DNA of 64,000 nucleotides from Microbacterium sp. SORGH_AS_0969 (GTDB lineage: Bacteria; Actinomycetota; Actinomycetes; Actinomycetales; Microbacteriaceae), in contig NZ_JAUTAG010000001.1 of the NCBI RefSeq assembly GCF_030818255.1, positions 2,666,001 to 2,730,000 on the forward strand, given 5' to 3'. The notes under the pieces are model-generated. The model was not told the origin of the DNA. It saw nothing but the letters and a program-made list of their open reading frames with translations, and searched no databases. Positions 1-8,600 of the stretch are shown piece by piece. Position 1 is the first letter of the stretch. Each line of letters opens with the position of its first letter. A program made the translations under genes and the position numbers.

Positions 1-337
1 GCACCCCACCGAATCGCCCTACGGCAACCCGATCCCCGGTCTCGATCAGCTCGGCGACGTCGCCAGCTCGACGTTCGAAGAGGGCGTCGTCGGCCTGGTG
101 CGCAAGCTCAACGACGCCGGCCAGCCCATCACCGGTACGGTGCGACGTCTCGCCGAACCCGCCCAGGTCGATCCCGAGCTCCTCCAGCAGCTCAAGGCCG
201 CGGGGGTCCTGCCCGGGGCGCGAGGCGACTACCGGTTCAACGAGGGATACGTCCTCGTGCAGATGGAGGGCGCCGACGAGGGGCTCGAACTCCCCGTCGA
301 GGTGGCGTCGCACATCTTCCTCGTCGACGAGGCCTGA
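1..337 (+). CDS. DtxR-family metal-dependent transcriptional regulator (C-terminal part)
   Basis: The reading frame enters from the left edge (codons begin at base 2), so the N-terminal DNA-binding domain lies outside the window. The first residues, HPTESPYGNPIPG, match the end of the dimerization and metal-binding domain of DtxR/IdeR/MntR regulators. The rest, ending at FLVDEA, fits the SH3/FeoA-like third domain. Family members bind Fe(II) or Mn(II) and repress metal-uptake genes. The visible part does not tell whether this one is iron- or manganese-responsive, so no symbol is given. A GTG codon at 98 is internal, not the start. Confidence 0.85.
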   Translation, partial: HPTESPYGNPIPGLDQLGDVASSTFEEGVVGLVRKLNDAGQPITGTVRRLAEPAQVDPELLQQLKAAGVLPGARGDYRFNEGYVLVQMEGADEGLELPVEVASHIFLVDEA

Positions 338-439
338 AGCCCCTTCTTCCGTCGTCGATTCGTCGCGTGGTGTCCCGCGATGTCGTCGCGAGGCCGGGGC
401 GGCCGTGCATCTCCTGTACGCGATGTCCTTTGCGTGACT

Positions 440-605
440 TGTTCGTTATCTTCGGGTAGCCTCTGAGGGTCCACAGGCGAGAAGCCCGCCGTCGGACCCC
501 TCGCGGTTTGCCTCCCCGGCTCGTCGTCCGCAGAGGGTGAAGCCCGCACATCGTGCCCCCAATATCGAGTGCTGACGAGCCAGCGTCTTCACGGACGCAG
601 AGGCG
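440..605 (+). promoter_or_regulatory. structured 5' leader of the M23 peptidase gene; candidate c-di-AMP (ydaO/yuaA) riboswitch
   Basis: About 170 bases upstream of the peptidase start contain several complementary G/C-rich blocks and a GAGGGTGAAGCC segment near 533-545, recalling the GGGUGAAU element of the ydaO/yuaA class. That riboswitch class is known to precede cell-wall hydrolase genes (NlpC/P60, M23, Rpf) in actinobacteria, and this gene is of that kind. The sequence match is by eye and loose, so this is a candidate only. Confidence 0.4.
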
Positions 606-616
606 CCGGAGGAAAT

Positions 617-1531
617 TTGGCTGAACACACCCATCCCGTCGATGACCGACCCGAGGTCTCCTCGACGGGGCTGACCCGGAAGAGCGCGCGCGCAGCGGTT
701 GCCCGACCCTCGCGTCGCACCATTCGACCCACCGCTCCCGCGGCATCCCCGGTTCCCCGGACCGCGCCGCCCGCCCGTTCGCTTCCCGCGGCCCGCCGCG
801 TCGGAAAGCCCCTGCGCAGCGCCGTCATCCTGTCGATGGTGGCCGGTCTGGTCGCCACGGTCGCGATCCCGGCCTATGCGGCGACGGTGCCCCCCTCGAA
901 CACGGTGACCCTGGGTGAGATGTCCGCTCCCGACAACCAGTCGATGGTCGTCGCCTCTGACGTCGCCAGTGAGGCCCTCGATCGCAGCAGCTACTCGGCG
1001 ACCACCGCCGACGAGATCCAGAAGAAGAAGGATCAGGAAGCCGCCGCTGCCGCCGCCGCGGAGCGTGCGCGTCAGCTGGCCGCCAGCGCCGGCGCATCGC
1101 TGTCGAACATCGACCTCAACATGACCGCTCCCGGTTCGGGAGAGGTGCGCTGGCCGCTGACGAGCTACGTGCTCGGTCGTGGTCTGTGGGACTCCGGATA
1201 TCACCAGGGCGTCGACCTGCTCGCTCCCGGTGGGCAGCCGATCTTCGCCGCCGCCGCGGGCGTGGTGAGCACCTCGTCCGAGAGCTTCGGCGGCTACGGC
1301 GTGGGTATCGTCATCGAGCACGTGATCAACGGTCAGAAGGTCTCGACCACGTACGGACACATGACGTACGGCAGCCGTCAGGTCCAGGCGGGCGACACCG
1401 TCGCCGCGGGCCAGCTCATCGGTCTCGTCGGGTCGACCGGAAGCTCGACCGCCAACCACCTCCACTTCGAGGTGCACATCAACGGCCAGGTCGTCGACCC
1501 CTACGCCTGGCTGCAGCAGAACGCGGGCTGA
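617..1531 (+). CDS. secreted M23-family cell-wall metallopeptidase
   Basis: A 304-residue protein with a basic, Pro/Ala-rich N-terminus and one hydrophobic export/anchor segment (about residues 69-88, ending AIPAYA). A Lys/Ala-rich, probably helical stretch follows (about 135-165), then a C-terminal LytM/M23 domain. Zn-site residues are visible: H196 and D200 (HQGVD) and the HLHFE motif at 281-285. M23 enzymes cut peptidoglycan cross-links outside the membrane. The start chosen is TTG 617, because GGAGG lies at 608-612; the spacing of 4 is short. GTG 569 would give a 320-residue form but has no ribosome site and lies in the structured leader. A strong terminator follows. Confidence 0.85.
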   Translation: MAEHTHPVDDRPEVSSTGLTRKSARAAVARPSRRTIRPTAPAASPVPRTAPPARSLPAARRVGKPLRSAVILSMVAGLVATVAIPAYAATVPPSNTVTLGEMSAPDNQSMVVASDVASEALDRSSYSATTADEIQKKKDQEAAAAAAAERARQLAASAGASLSNIDLNMTAPGSGEVRWPLTSYVLGRGLWDSGYHQGVDLLAPGGQPIFAAAAGVVSTSSESFGGYGVGIVIEHVINGQKVSTTYGHMTYGSRQVQAGDTVAAGQLIGLVGSTGSSTANHLHFEVHINGQVVDPYAWLQQNAG

Positions 1532-1575
1532 CCGCTTCTCCTCGAGCGCTGGACCTCGACAGCTCGACCTCGACA

Positions 1576-1620
1576 CGGCGTGTCGGAGACTCCTGTTCTC
1601 CGACACGCCGTTTCTTGTTT
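1576..1620 (+). terminator. intrinsic terminator of the M23 peptidase gene
   Basis: A perfect 14-bp stem (1576-1589 with 1597-1610, 7-base loop) is followed by TTTCTTGTTT. It sits 45 bases after the peptidase stop codon. Confidence 0.9.
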
Positions 1621-1698
1621 CCCGATCTCGCGGACCCGGGCGTGTCGGTGGTGGGTTAGCCTGTCAGCGACGTCGGGAAGAACCGAAGGGAAAAGCCG

Positions 1699-1812
1699 AT
1701 GAACGCCAGGCCACGCATCCGCACCATGGATGCGCTCGGGCTGCTCGTTCTTCGGCATCGTCTGTTCGGATGCCACGGTCTCACCGTGACTCCTCGGGCG
1801 CTGTCTGTCTAG
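1699..1812 (+). CDS. candidate 37-residue leader peptide upstream of the HNH gene
   Basis: A short open frame starts at ATG 1699 with GAAGGG at 1685-1690 as a ribosome site. It encodes a basic, Arg/Leu-rich peptide with one Cys (LVLRHRLFGCHGLTV in its middle) and ends at TAG 1810-1812. The stop codon lies inside the loop and right arm of the intrinsic terminator at 1797-1826. This is the geometry expected of translation-coupled attenuation, as in amino-acid or antibiotic leaders. A TAGCCT -10-like element lies at 1657-1662. No family is recognised. It is the only feature besides two terminators in the roughly 370-base gap between the M23 and HNH genes. It could also be a chance frame. Confidence 0.45.
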   Translation: MNARPRIRTMDALGLLVLRHRLFGCHGLTVTPRALSV

Positions 1813-1826
1813 ACAGCGCCTTTTTT
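1797..1826 (+). terminator. intrinsic terminator / possible attenuator before the HNH gene
   Basis: A perfect 10-bp stem (1797-1806 with 1811-1820, loop GTCT) is followed by six T. It lies 77 bases before the HNH start, on the same strand, and overlaps the stop codon of the short leader frame. It can therefore attenuate transcription into the HNH gene. Smaller hairpins just upstream (about 1764-1774, GGCATC/GATGCC) could compete with it. Confidence 0.8.
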
Positions 1827-1902
1827 CATACGCCTGCGCACCTTCCTCTCGTCGCGAGTCGAACATCCGAGAAGCCGTCTCGGCCATTCGAGAGGAGACC
1901 TC

Positions 1903-2400
1903 ATGCGTACTCTGGTGCTGAACGCGGGCTACGAACCGCTCGCCGTCGTGTCGTTCAAACGAGCGCTCGTGCTCGTGATGAACGAGAAGGCCACCGTCGT
2001 CGAGCGCGTCGACGAAGATCCGGTCTGGGCCGCGGGAGGGACGTACGATCGCCCGGCCGTGATCATCCTCACGCGGTACATCCGGGTGCCCGGGGCGCGT
2101 CAGGTGCCGGTCACCCGGCGAGGGGTGCTCCGCCGCGATGCCCACCGGTGCGGGTACTGCGGCAAGACGGCCTCGACCATCGACCACATCCTGCCGCGTT
2201 CGCGCGGGGGGAAGGACACGTGGGAGAACCTCGTGGCCTGCTGCCTGCGATGCAACAACGTCAAGGGCGACCGCACGCCGCAGGAGATGTCGTGGGAACT
2301 GCGGGTGATCCCCGCCCCGCCGAGGGGGTCGTCGTGGACGGTGCGCGGTGTCGACAAGAGCGACCCGCGGTGGGAGCCGTATCTCGCGCTCGCGGCGTGA
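1903..2400 (+). CDS. HNH endonuclease family protein
   Basis: A 165-residue protein of the actinobacterial HNH family that opens MRTLVLNAGYEPL. The HNH/treble-clef core is at about 81-120: CGYC (C83, C86), the catalytic pair D94-H95 in STIDHILPRSRGG, N109 in WENL, and a second zinc knuckle C114-x2-C117. Such proteins are predicted metal-dependent nucleases acting on DNA; no specific substrate is known for this subfamily. GAGAGGAG gives a clear ribosome site. There is no methyltransferase or restriction partner next to it, so it is probably not part of a restriction system. The upstream leader frame and terminator suggest regulated read-through. Confidence 0.88.
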   Translation: MRTLVLNAGYEPLAVVSFKRALVLVMNEKATVVERVDEDPVWAAGGTYDRPAVIILTRYIRVPGARQVPVTRRGVLRRDAHRCGYCGKTASTIDHILPRSRGGKDTWENLVACCLRCNNVKGDRTPQEMSWELRVIPAPPRGSSWTVRGVDKSDPRWEPYLALAA

Positions 2401-2471
2401 TGGCGCTCGTGCGTCGGTGATCGTCCGCTTCCCGCGGCCCTGGTGTCGGCGGTCGGTGGTGGAATGGGGCC

Positions 2472-3029
2472 ATGACACGTGCTCTGGTCGTCATCGACAT
2501 GCAACGGGGTTTCGACGACCTCGCGTTCTGGGGTCCCACGGCCAATCCCGACTGTGAGGCCAACGTCGCCGCCCTTATCGAGAGGTGGAGCCGCGAGGGC
2601 GAGCCGATCGTGATCGTGCGTCACGATTCCCCGAAGGAAGGCTCGCCGTTGCACCCCGCGGCGCCGGGGAACGCCCTCGTCCCGGCGGTGGCCGCCGTCG
2701 AGCCCGACGTGCTGGTGAGCAAGAGCGTGAACTCGGCGTTCTACGGCGACCCCGACCTGCGGGTATGGCTCGACGAGCGCGGCATCCGGGATCTGGTGAT
2801 CTGCGGAATCCAGACGAACATGTGCGTCGAGACGACCGCGCGGATGGCGGGAAATCTCGGGTACGACGTGACGGTTGCTCTGGATGCCACGCGCACCTTC
2901 GATCTGATGGGCGAGGTCGCGGGCGTCGGGACGGTCAGCCGGACGGCGGCGGAGTTGATGGCCGACACCGCTCTGGTGCTCCAGCAGGGCGGATTCGCGC
3001 GCATCGTGCGGACGGTCGATCTGCTCTGA
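2472..3029 (+). CDS. isochorismatase-family cysteine hydrolase
   Basis: A 185-residue alpha/beta protein with the full isochorismatase-like triad: D9 (VVIDMQ), K84 (VSKSVNSAF) and nucleophile C118 (TNMCVETTAR), with the usual cis-peptide region before the cysteine. Members hydrolyse isochorismate, nicotinamide, ureidoacrylate, N-carbamoyl compounds and others. The sequence does not fix the substrate, and there are no siderophore or pyrimidine genes nearby to help. It ends about 75 bases before the SOS box of the next operon and is probably a single-gene unit. Confidence 0.85.
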   Translation: MTRALVVIDMQRGFDDLAFWGPTANPDCEANVAALIERWSREGEPIVIVRHDSPKEGSPLHPAAPGNALVPAVAAVEPDVLVSKSVNSAFYGDPDLRVWLDERGIRDLVICGIQTNMCVETTARMAGNLGYDVTVALDATRTFDLMGEVAGVGTVSRTAAELMADTALVLQQGGFARIVRTVDLL

Positions 3030-3102
3030 GGGGCGCTGGTCATCGCGCTCGGGACGATGTCGGAGGTAGATCGTATCTTCGAACCACAGGGATTGAGAGT
3101 GT

Positions 3103-3118
3103 AGAACACATGTTCTAA
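3103..3118 (+). promoter_or_regulatory. SOS box (LexA operator) of the imuA'-imuB-dnaE2 cassette
   Basis: A perfect 16-bp palindrome, TAGAACACATGTTCTA, contains the actinobacterial/Gram-positive LexA core GAAC-N4-GTTC. It lies 21 bases upstream of the imuA' start chosen here and only 3 bases before the first in-frame GTG. It puts the translesion cassette under LexA, as in mycobacteria. Confidence 0.92.
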
Positions 3119-3139
3119 CCTGTGGGAGTGAGGGCGATC

Positions 3140-3856
3140 GTGCGAGACCAGGTGCAGGCGGTGCCTGACATCCACGCGCTGCGAGACCGTCTCGAGCGCA
3201 TGCAGGGCCGGCGGATGGACGCCCCCGTGCTGCCGACGCACCCGGCTTTCACCTCGCTCCTTCCCGGCGGGGGACTGCGGTCGGGCTCGGCCTATGCGAT
3301 CGCCCGGTCGTCGTCGCTGCTGCTCGCCCTCATGGCGCGCCCGTCGCAGGACGGAGCCTGGTGCGGAGTCATCGGCATGCCCGAACTGGGGGCGGAGGCC
3401 GCCGAGAAGTATGGGCTCGATCTCGACCGTCTCGTCTTCATCCCCGATCCCGGGCCGCGCTGGTTGGCGGTCACGGCGACGATCGCGGAGGTGCTTCCCG
3501 TCGTCGCCGTGCGCCCTCCCCAGGGCTCGAACGCGGCACGCGGCGGGGCCGAGGCCACGCGATTGGCTGCGCGTCTGCGTGACCGGGGGACCGTTCTGCT
3601 GGTGCAGGGATCGTGGCCGCAGGCGGAGGCCGTCATCGATGTGACCGACCCGCGTTGGACGGGACTGGGGCAGGGGAACGGATACCTGGCCGGTCGCGAG
3701 CTGACGGTGTCGGTGAGCAGCCGACGCTCTCCGAACGCCCGCCGGGCGCGCATGCTGCTGCCCGCGGCCGACGGCACGATCGAGATGCTCGGCGCTCCGA
3801 CCGAGCGTCTCGTCCCGCGCACGCACGAGACGTACCGCACCCGGGCGGTGGGCTGA
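3140..3856 (+). CDS. imuA': ImuA'-type mutasome protein
   Basis: First gene of an SOS cassette followed directly by ImuB and DnaE2. The 238-residue product has the RecA-remnant layout of actinobacterial ImuA' (LPGGGLRSGSAYAI near residue 45; PDPGPRWLAV and MPELGAEAAEKYG further on) but no proper Walker A lysine. ImuA' links ImuB and DnaE2 and is needed for damage-induced mutagenesis in mycobacteria. The start chosen is GTG 3140, which has GAGGG at 3130-3134 with 5-base spacing. GTG 3122 would add six residues but has no ribosome site and lies almost on the SOS box. The stop overlaps the imuB ATG (TGATG). Confidence 0.82.
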   Translation: MRDQVQAVPDIHALRDRLERMQGRRMDAPVLPTHPAFTSLLPGGGLRSGSAYAIARSSSLLLALMARPSQDGAWCGVIGMPELGAEAAEKYGLDLDRLVFIPDPGPRWLAVTATIAEVLPVVAVRPPQGSNAARGGAEATRLAARLRDRGTVLLVQGSWPQAEAVIDVTDPRWTGLGQGNGYLAGRELTVSVSSRRSPNARRARMLLPAADGTIEMLGAPTERLVPRTHETYRTRAVG

Positions 3857-5400
3857 TGCAGGCGCCCACGCGCAGCCTCGTGCTGTGGTTCCCCGACTGG
3901 CCGATCACGGCGTTCGCCCGCGAAGCATCGTCGCCCCCGCGCGATGACGCCCCCGTGGCGGTGTTCGCGAACAACGTCGTCGTCGCCTGTTCGGCTGTCG
4001 CCCGTGCTCACGGGGTCCGGCGCGGGCAGCGTCGACGCGACGCGCAGGCGCTCTGCCCTACCTTGGTGGTGATCGCCGCCGACCCGGTCCGTGACGCGCG
4101 GGTCTTCGGTCCCGTCGTCGCACGCATCGAGGACCATGCGCCGGGCGTGCAGGTCGTCCGGCCCGGACTCTGCGCCCTGCGCGCCCGTGGCCCCGCGCGG
4201 TACTACGGCGGCGAAGCCGAGGCGGCGCGCACGCTCATCGACCTCCTCACCGCCGACGGCTTCTCCGGGGTGCGCGCGAGCGTCGCGGACGGGATCTTCA
4301 CCGCCGGCCATGCGGCGCGCGCGGCGTCTTCCGATGACCCCGTGCGGGTGGTTCCTCCCGGCGACGCCGCGCCCTTCCTCGCGCCGCTGTCGGTGGCGGC
4401 CCTCGACGACGACGAGATGGCGAGTCTGCTCGCGCGACTGGGAGTCCACACCCTCGGCGCCTTCGCCGCGATGCCCGTCGAGCGGGTGCTCGAGAGGTTC
4501 GGGCCGCGGGGAGCGCGACTGCATGCGCTGGCCGGTGGGCGCGACTCCCGACCCGTCGAACCGCGTATCCCTCCTCCCGAACTCCACCGCGACGTCGCGT
4601 TCGAACCCCCGCTCGATCTCGCCGACCAGGTTGCTTTCGGCGTCCGCGTGGCGGCCGATGAGTTCATCGCCCACCTCGGTGCTCAGAATCTCGTCTGCAC
4701 CGAGCTGCGCGTCGTGCTCTCCGGAGAACGGGGAGAGCGCAGCGAGCGTGTCTGGCTGCATCCGGGGTCTTTCGACGCGGCGGCCGTCGTCGACCGTGTG
4801 CGCTGGCAGCTCGCCGAAGACGGGCAGGGCATCTTCGGCAGCGGGGTCGCCGGGGTGCACATCGCACCCGAGGCCGTCGACGACGCCGCGCACCACAGCA
4901 AGGGGCTCTTCGGCGCCGGGCCTGACGAGCGGGTGCATCACGCGCTCTCGCGTGTGCAGGCCATGCTCGGCCATCGCGGGGTGGTGACGCCGACGATCGG
5001 CGGGGGCCGGTGGCTCGCGGAGCGCCAGGTGCTGGTCCCGTGGGGCGATCGCGCGGTGACGGCCAAGGACCGCACCCGCCCCTGGCCGGGCAGTCTGCCG
5101 GATCCCCTGCCGGCGACCGTCTACCCCGAGCCGCGGCTGGTGGAGGTCACCGACATCGCCGGGGCACCCGTCACGGTGGGGGAGCGCGATGCGCTGAGCG
5201 CCCCGCCCGCGGTGCTCGTCACGGGCGAGCAGCGCCGCCGCATCCTCGAGTGGGCCGGACCGTGGCCCATCAGCGAACGGGGATGGGATCCTCTGCGTCG
5301 ACGCCGGGCGCACCGGTTCCAGGTCGTCGACGCCGACGGGGGCGCGTGGCTGCTCGTGGTCGAAGAGGGGGAGTGGCGAGCGGAGGGGCGTTATGACTGA
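3856..5400 (+). CDS. imuB: Y-family DNA polymerase homologue ImuB
   Basis: A 514-residue protein starting MQAPTRSLVLWFPDWPITAF. It has the palm/fingers, helix-hairpin-helix and little-finger layout of Y-family polymerases (the GVHTLGAFAAMPVERVLERFG helical region is around residue 195). ImuB proteins lack the acidic catalytic residues and act as adaptors that recruit DnaE2 to the beta clamp; the first strand here, LVLWFPDWP, is typical of that inactive group. The ATG overlaps the imuA' stop, so the two genes are translationally coupled. The C-terminal part (WAGPWPISERGWDP) is characteristic of ImuB. Confidence 0.9.
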   Translation: MQAPTRSLVLWFPDWPITAFAREASSPPRDDAPVAVFANNVVVACSAVARAHGVRRGQRRRDAQALCPTLVVIAADPVRDARVFGPVVARIEDHAPGVQVVRPGLCALRARGPARYYGGEAEAARTLIDLLTADGFSGVRASVADGIFTAGHAARAASSDDPVRVVPPGDAAPFLAPLSVAALDDDEMASLLARLGVHTLGAFAAMPVERVLERFGPRGARLHALAGGRDSRPVEPRIPPPELHRDVAFEPPLDLADQVAFGVRVAADEFIAHLGAQNLVCTELRVVLSGERGERSERVWLHPGSFDAAAVVDRVRWQLAEDGQGIFGSGVAGVHIAPEAVDDAAHHSKGLFGAGPDERVHHALSRVQAMLGHRGVVTPTIGGGRWLAERQVLVPWGDRAVTAKDRTRPWPGSLPDPLPATVYPEPRLVEVTDIAGAPVTVGERDALSAPPAVLVTGEQRRRILEWAGPWPISERGWDPLRRRRAHRFQVVDADGGAWLLVVEEGEWRAEGRYD

Positions 5401-5404
5401 GCGC

Positions 5405-5528
5405 GTGGCCCCGCGGGGTGTCGCCCCGCGCGGTGTCGCGCCGCGCGGCGTCGTCGCCCAGCCCGTCGAGTGTCCAGAACACGCCGCAATGCGGGGCGGG
5501 GATACGGCGTTTCTTGGACACTCGACGG
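5405..5528. repeat. short tandem repeats and a 24-bp-arm inverted repeat between imuB and dnaE2
   Basis: The 200 bases between imuB and dnaE2 hold three near-identical 15-base units (5405-5449, GTGTCGCCCCGCGCG type). An inverted repeat follows, with arms 5463-5486 and 5505-5528 sharing CCGTCGAGTGTCCA at their outer ends. It could fold into a long hairpin in the polycistronic message. No T-run follows, so it is not a classical terminator. It may be a dispersed palindromic repeat; no second copy was seen in this window. Confidence 0.7.
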
Positions 5529-5601
5529 AGCTTGCGGGGGCGGGGTGGCGCCGGGCGGCGTGGCGCGCGGCGAGGCGGTGCGTGAGGGCGGGGGTGCCCT
5601 G

Positions 5602-8600
5602 ATGGGGTGGAACAACCCGCCGGTGAAGTGGTCGGAGCTCGAGCGCCTGCTCAGCGACGCGCGGCGCCCGACAGGGGCTCCGCCGAACGGCGACGGAGGC
5701 GACAGCCCGGCGTGGTCGCACAAGCGCGGAGCCTATGTCGCCCCGGAGATCGAGCGCCCCGCGGACGCCGTGCCCTATGCCGAACTGCACGCGCATTCGT
5801 CGTACTCGTTCCTCGACGGGGCCTCCTCACCCGAAGAGCTCGTCGAAGAAGCAGAACGCCTAGGTCTTCACGCGCTGGCGGTCACCGATCACGACGGGTT
5901 CTACGGGATCGTGCGTTTCGCCGAGGCGGCTGAGGCGCGAGCGGTGCGGACCGTGTTCGGGGCCGAGCTCTCGCTCGAGCTCCCCGGACCCCAGAACGGC
6001 GAGGCCGACCCCGCGGGATCGCACCTTCTCGTGCTGGCTCGGGGCGAAGAGGGATACCACCGTCTGGCCGCAGCGATCACCCACGCGCAGCTCACCGGGG
6101 CCGAGAAGGGCCGCCCGGTCTACGACCTCGCGGAGCTCGCGGAGCGTTCCGGCGGCCCGAAGGATCCGCACTGGGCGGTGCTCACCGGATGCCGCAAGGG
6201 AGCCGTGCGGCACGCGCTGGCATCCGAAGGTCCGGCGGCGGCCGCTCGCGAGCTCGACACGCTCGTCGACCTCTTCGGCGTCGAGGCCGTGTTCGTCGAG
6301 CTGATGGATCACGGGAACCCACTCGACTCGCGCCACAACGACGTGCTGGCCGCCCTCGCCGCGGAGCGCGGACTGCCGATCCTCGCCACCAACAACGTGC
6401 ACTACGCCGTTCCCCGGAAAGAACTGCTCGCGGCCGCCGTCGCGGCTGTGCGGGCGAACCGCGGTCTCGACGAACTGGACGGGTGGCTCCCGGCCCATGC
6501 CGGTGCGCATCTGCGCTCGGGGGCCGAGATGGCGGCCCGGTTCGCCCGCCACCCCGGCGCGGTGGCACGCACGGTGACGCTCGCCGACGAGCTCGCTTTT
6601 CCCCTGCGTCGCGCCAAGCCTGCGCTGCCGAAGCAGGCGGTGCCCGAGGGACACACGCCCATGTCGTGGCTTCGTCATCTGGTGTGGGAGGCCGTGCCGC
6701 GCAAGTATCCGAACCTCTCCGACGACGATCGCGACCGCATCGAGCGCGAGCTCGGCGTCATCGAGATGAAGGACTTCCCGGGGTACTTCCTCATCGTCTA
6801 CGGCATCGTCGCCGAGGCCCGACGTCGCGGCATCCTGTGTCAGGGACGCGGGTCGGCCGCCAACAGTGCGGTCTGCTTCCTGCTCGACATCACCGCGGTC
6901 GACTCGATCTTCTACCGGCTGCCGTTCGAGCGGTTCCTGTCGAGCCTGCGCGACGAGGAGCCCGACATCGACGTCGACTTCGACTCGGACCGGCGCGAAG
7001 AGATCATCCAGTGGGTGTACGAGACGTACGGGCGCGAGCGTGCGGCGCAGGTGGCGAACGTCATCCAGTACCGCCCGAAGAACGCCGTGCGCGACATGGC
7101 CCGCGCGCTCGGGCATTCGCCCGGGCAGCAGGATGCGTGGTCGAAGCAGGTCGAACGGTGGGGAGCCACGCTCGAGACCGGAGCCGATCACGACATCCCC
7201 GATCAGGTCATCGAGTTCGCGTCCGAGTTGCTGAAGGCCCCTCGGCATCTCGGCATCCACTCCGGGGGCATGGTGCTCACCGACCGTCCGGTGGGCGAGG
7301 TCGTGCCGATCGAGCACGCGCGGATGGAGAATCGCACGGTCATCCAGTGGGACAAAGACGACGCCGCGTGGATGGGGCTGGTCAAGTTCGACCTGCTGGG
7401 TCTCGGCATGCTCGCGGCGCTGCAGTATTGCTTCGACCTGATCCGGGATGCCACGGGCGAGACGTGGGAGCTGTCGACGCTGCCGAAAGAAGAGAAGGCC
7501 GTCTACGACATGCTGTGCCGCGCCGACTCGATCGGGGTCTTCCAGGTGGAGTCGCGGGCGCAGATGGGACTGTTGCCCCGGTTGCAGCCGCGGAAGTTCT
7601 ACGACCTCGTGGTGCAGATCGCGCTCATCCGCCCGGGGCCGATCCAGGGCGGTGCCGTGCACCCTTTCGTGCGGCGGAAGCTCGGTCAGGAGCCGATCAC
7701 GTACGTGCACGAGAAGCTGCGACCCGTGCTCGAGCGCACCATGGGGGTGCCGGTGTTCCAGGAGCAGCTCATGCAGATGGCGGTCGCGATCGGCAACTGC
7801 ACGCCCGAGGATGCCGACCTGCTCCGGCGGGCGATGGGGTCCAAACGCGGGCTGGAGCGGATCGACTCCCTGCGCGAGAAGCTGTACGCGGGTATGGCCG
7901 AGAACGGGCTCGTCGGCCAGGTCGCCGACGACCTCTACGCGAAGATCCAGGCGTTCGCGAACTTCGGTTTCGCGGAGTCGCACTCGCTCTCGTTCGGGCT
8001 TCTGGTGTACGCGAGCTCGTGGATCAAGCTGCACTACCCGGGCGTGTTCCTCGCCGGGCTCCTGCGGGCTCAACCGATGGGGTTCTATTCGCCCGCCACG
8101 TTGACCGCCGACGCGCGGAGGCACGGAGTGCGGGTTCTCCGGCCCGACCTGCTGCGCTCGGGTGTCGAGGCGGAGATGGAACCTCTCGACGAGGCGCGTG
8201 CCCACGGGCCCACGGGGCTCGAGGCCTGCACCGCCGCGCATGCCCACGGGCCCACGGGGCTCGAGGCCTGCACCGACGCGCACCAGCCGCCGACGGGGGA
8301 GTTCGACCGATCGGCACCCGACGAGACCGCCGCACACCGGAGGGACGGAGCGTTCGCGGTACGGCTCGGACTGGCGGGAGTGACCGGGATCGGCGCGAAG
8401 GTGGCGGAGCGGATCGTCGCCGAAAGGGAGCGGAGCGGTCCCTTTCGCGACATGCGCGACCTCGTGCGGCGTACGGGGCTGATCACCTCGCAGCTCGAGG
8501 CGCTCGCGACCGCGGGAGCCTTCGAGAGCCTCGGCCATTCGCGACGAGAAGCGATCTGGCTTTCGGGGTCGGCGGCCCAGGACCGCCCGGAGTTCCTTCC

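Noticed and set aside
3292..5796. 834-codon open frame on the minus strand over imuA'-imuB
   Set aside because: Arg/Gly/His-rich shadow of high-GC coding sequence with no domain; the plus-strand genes are clear.
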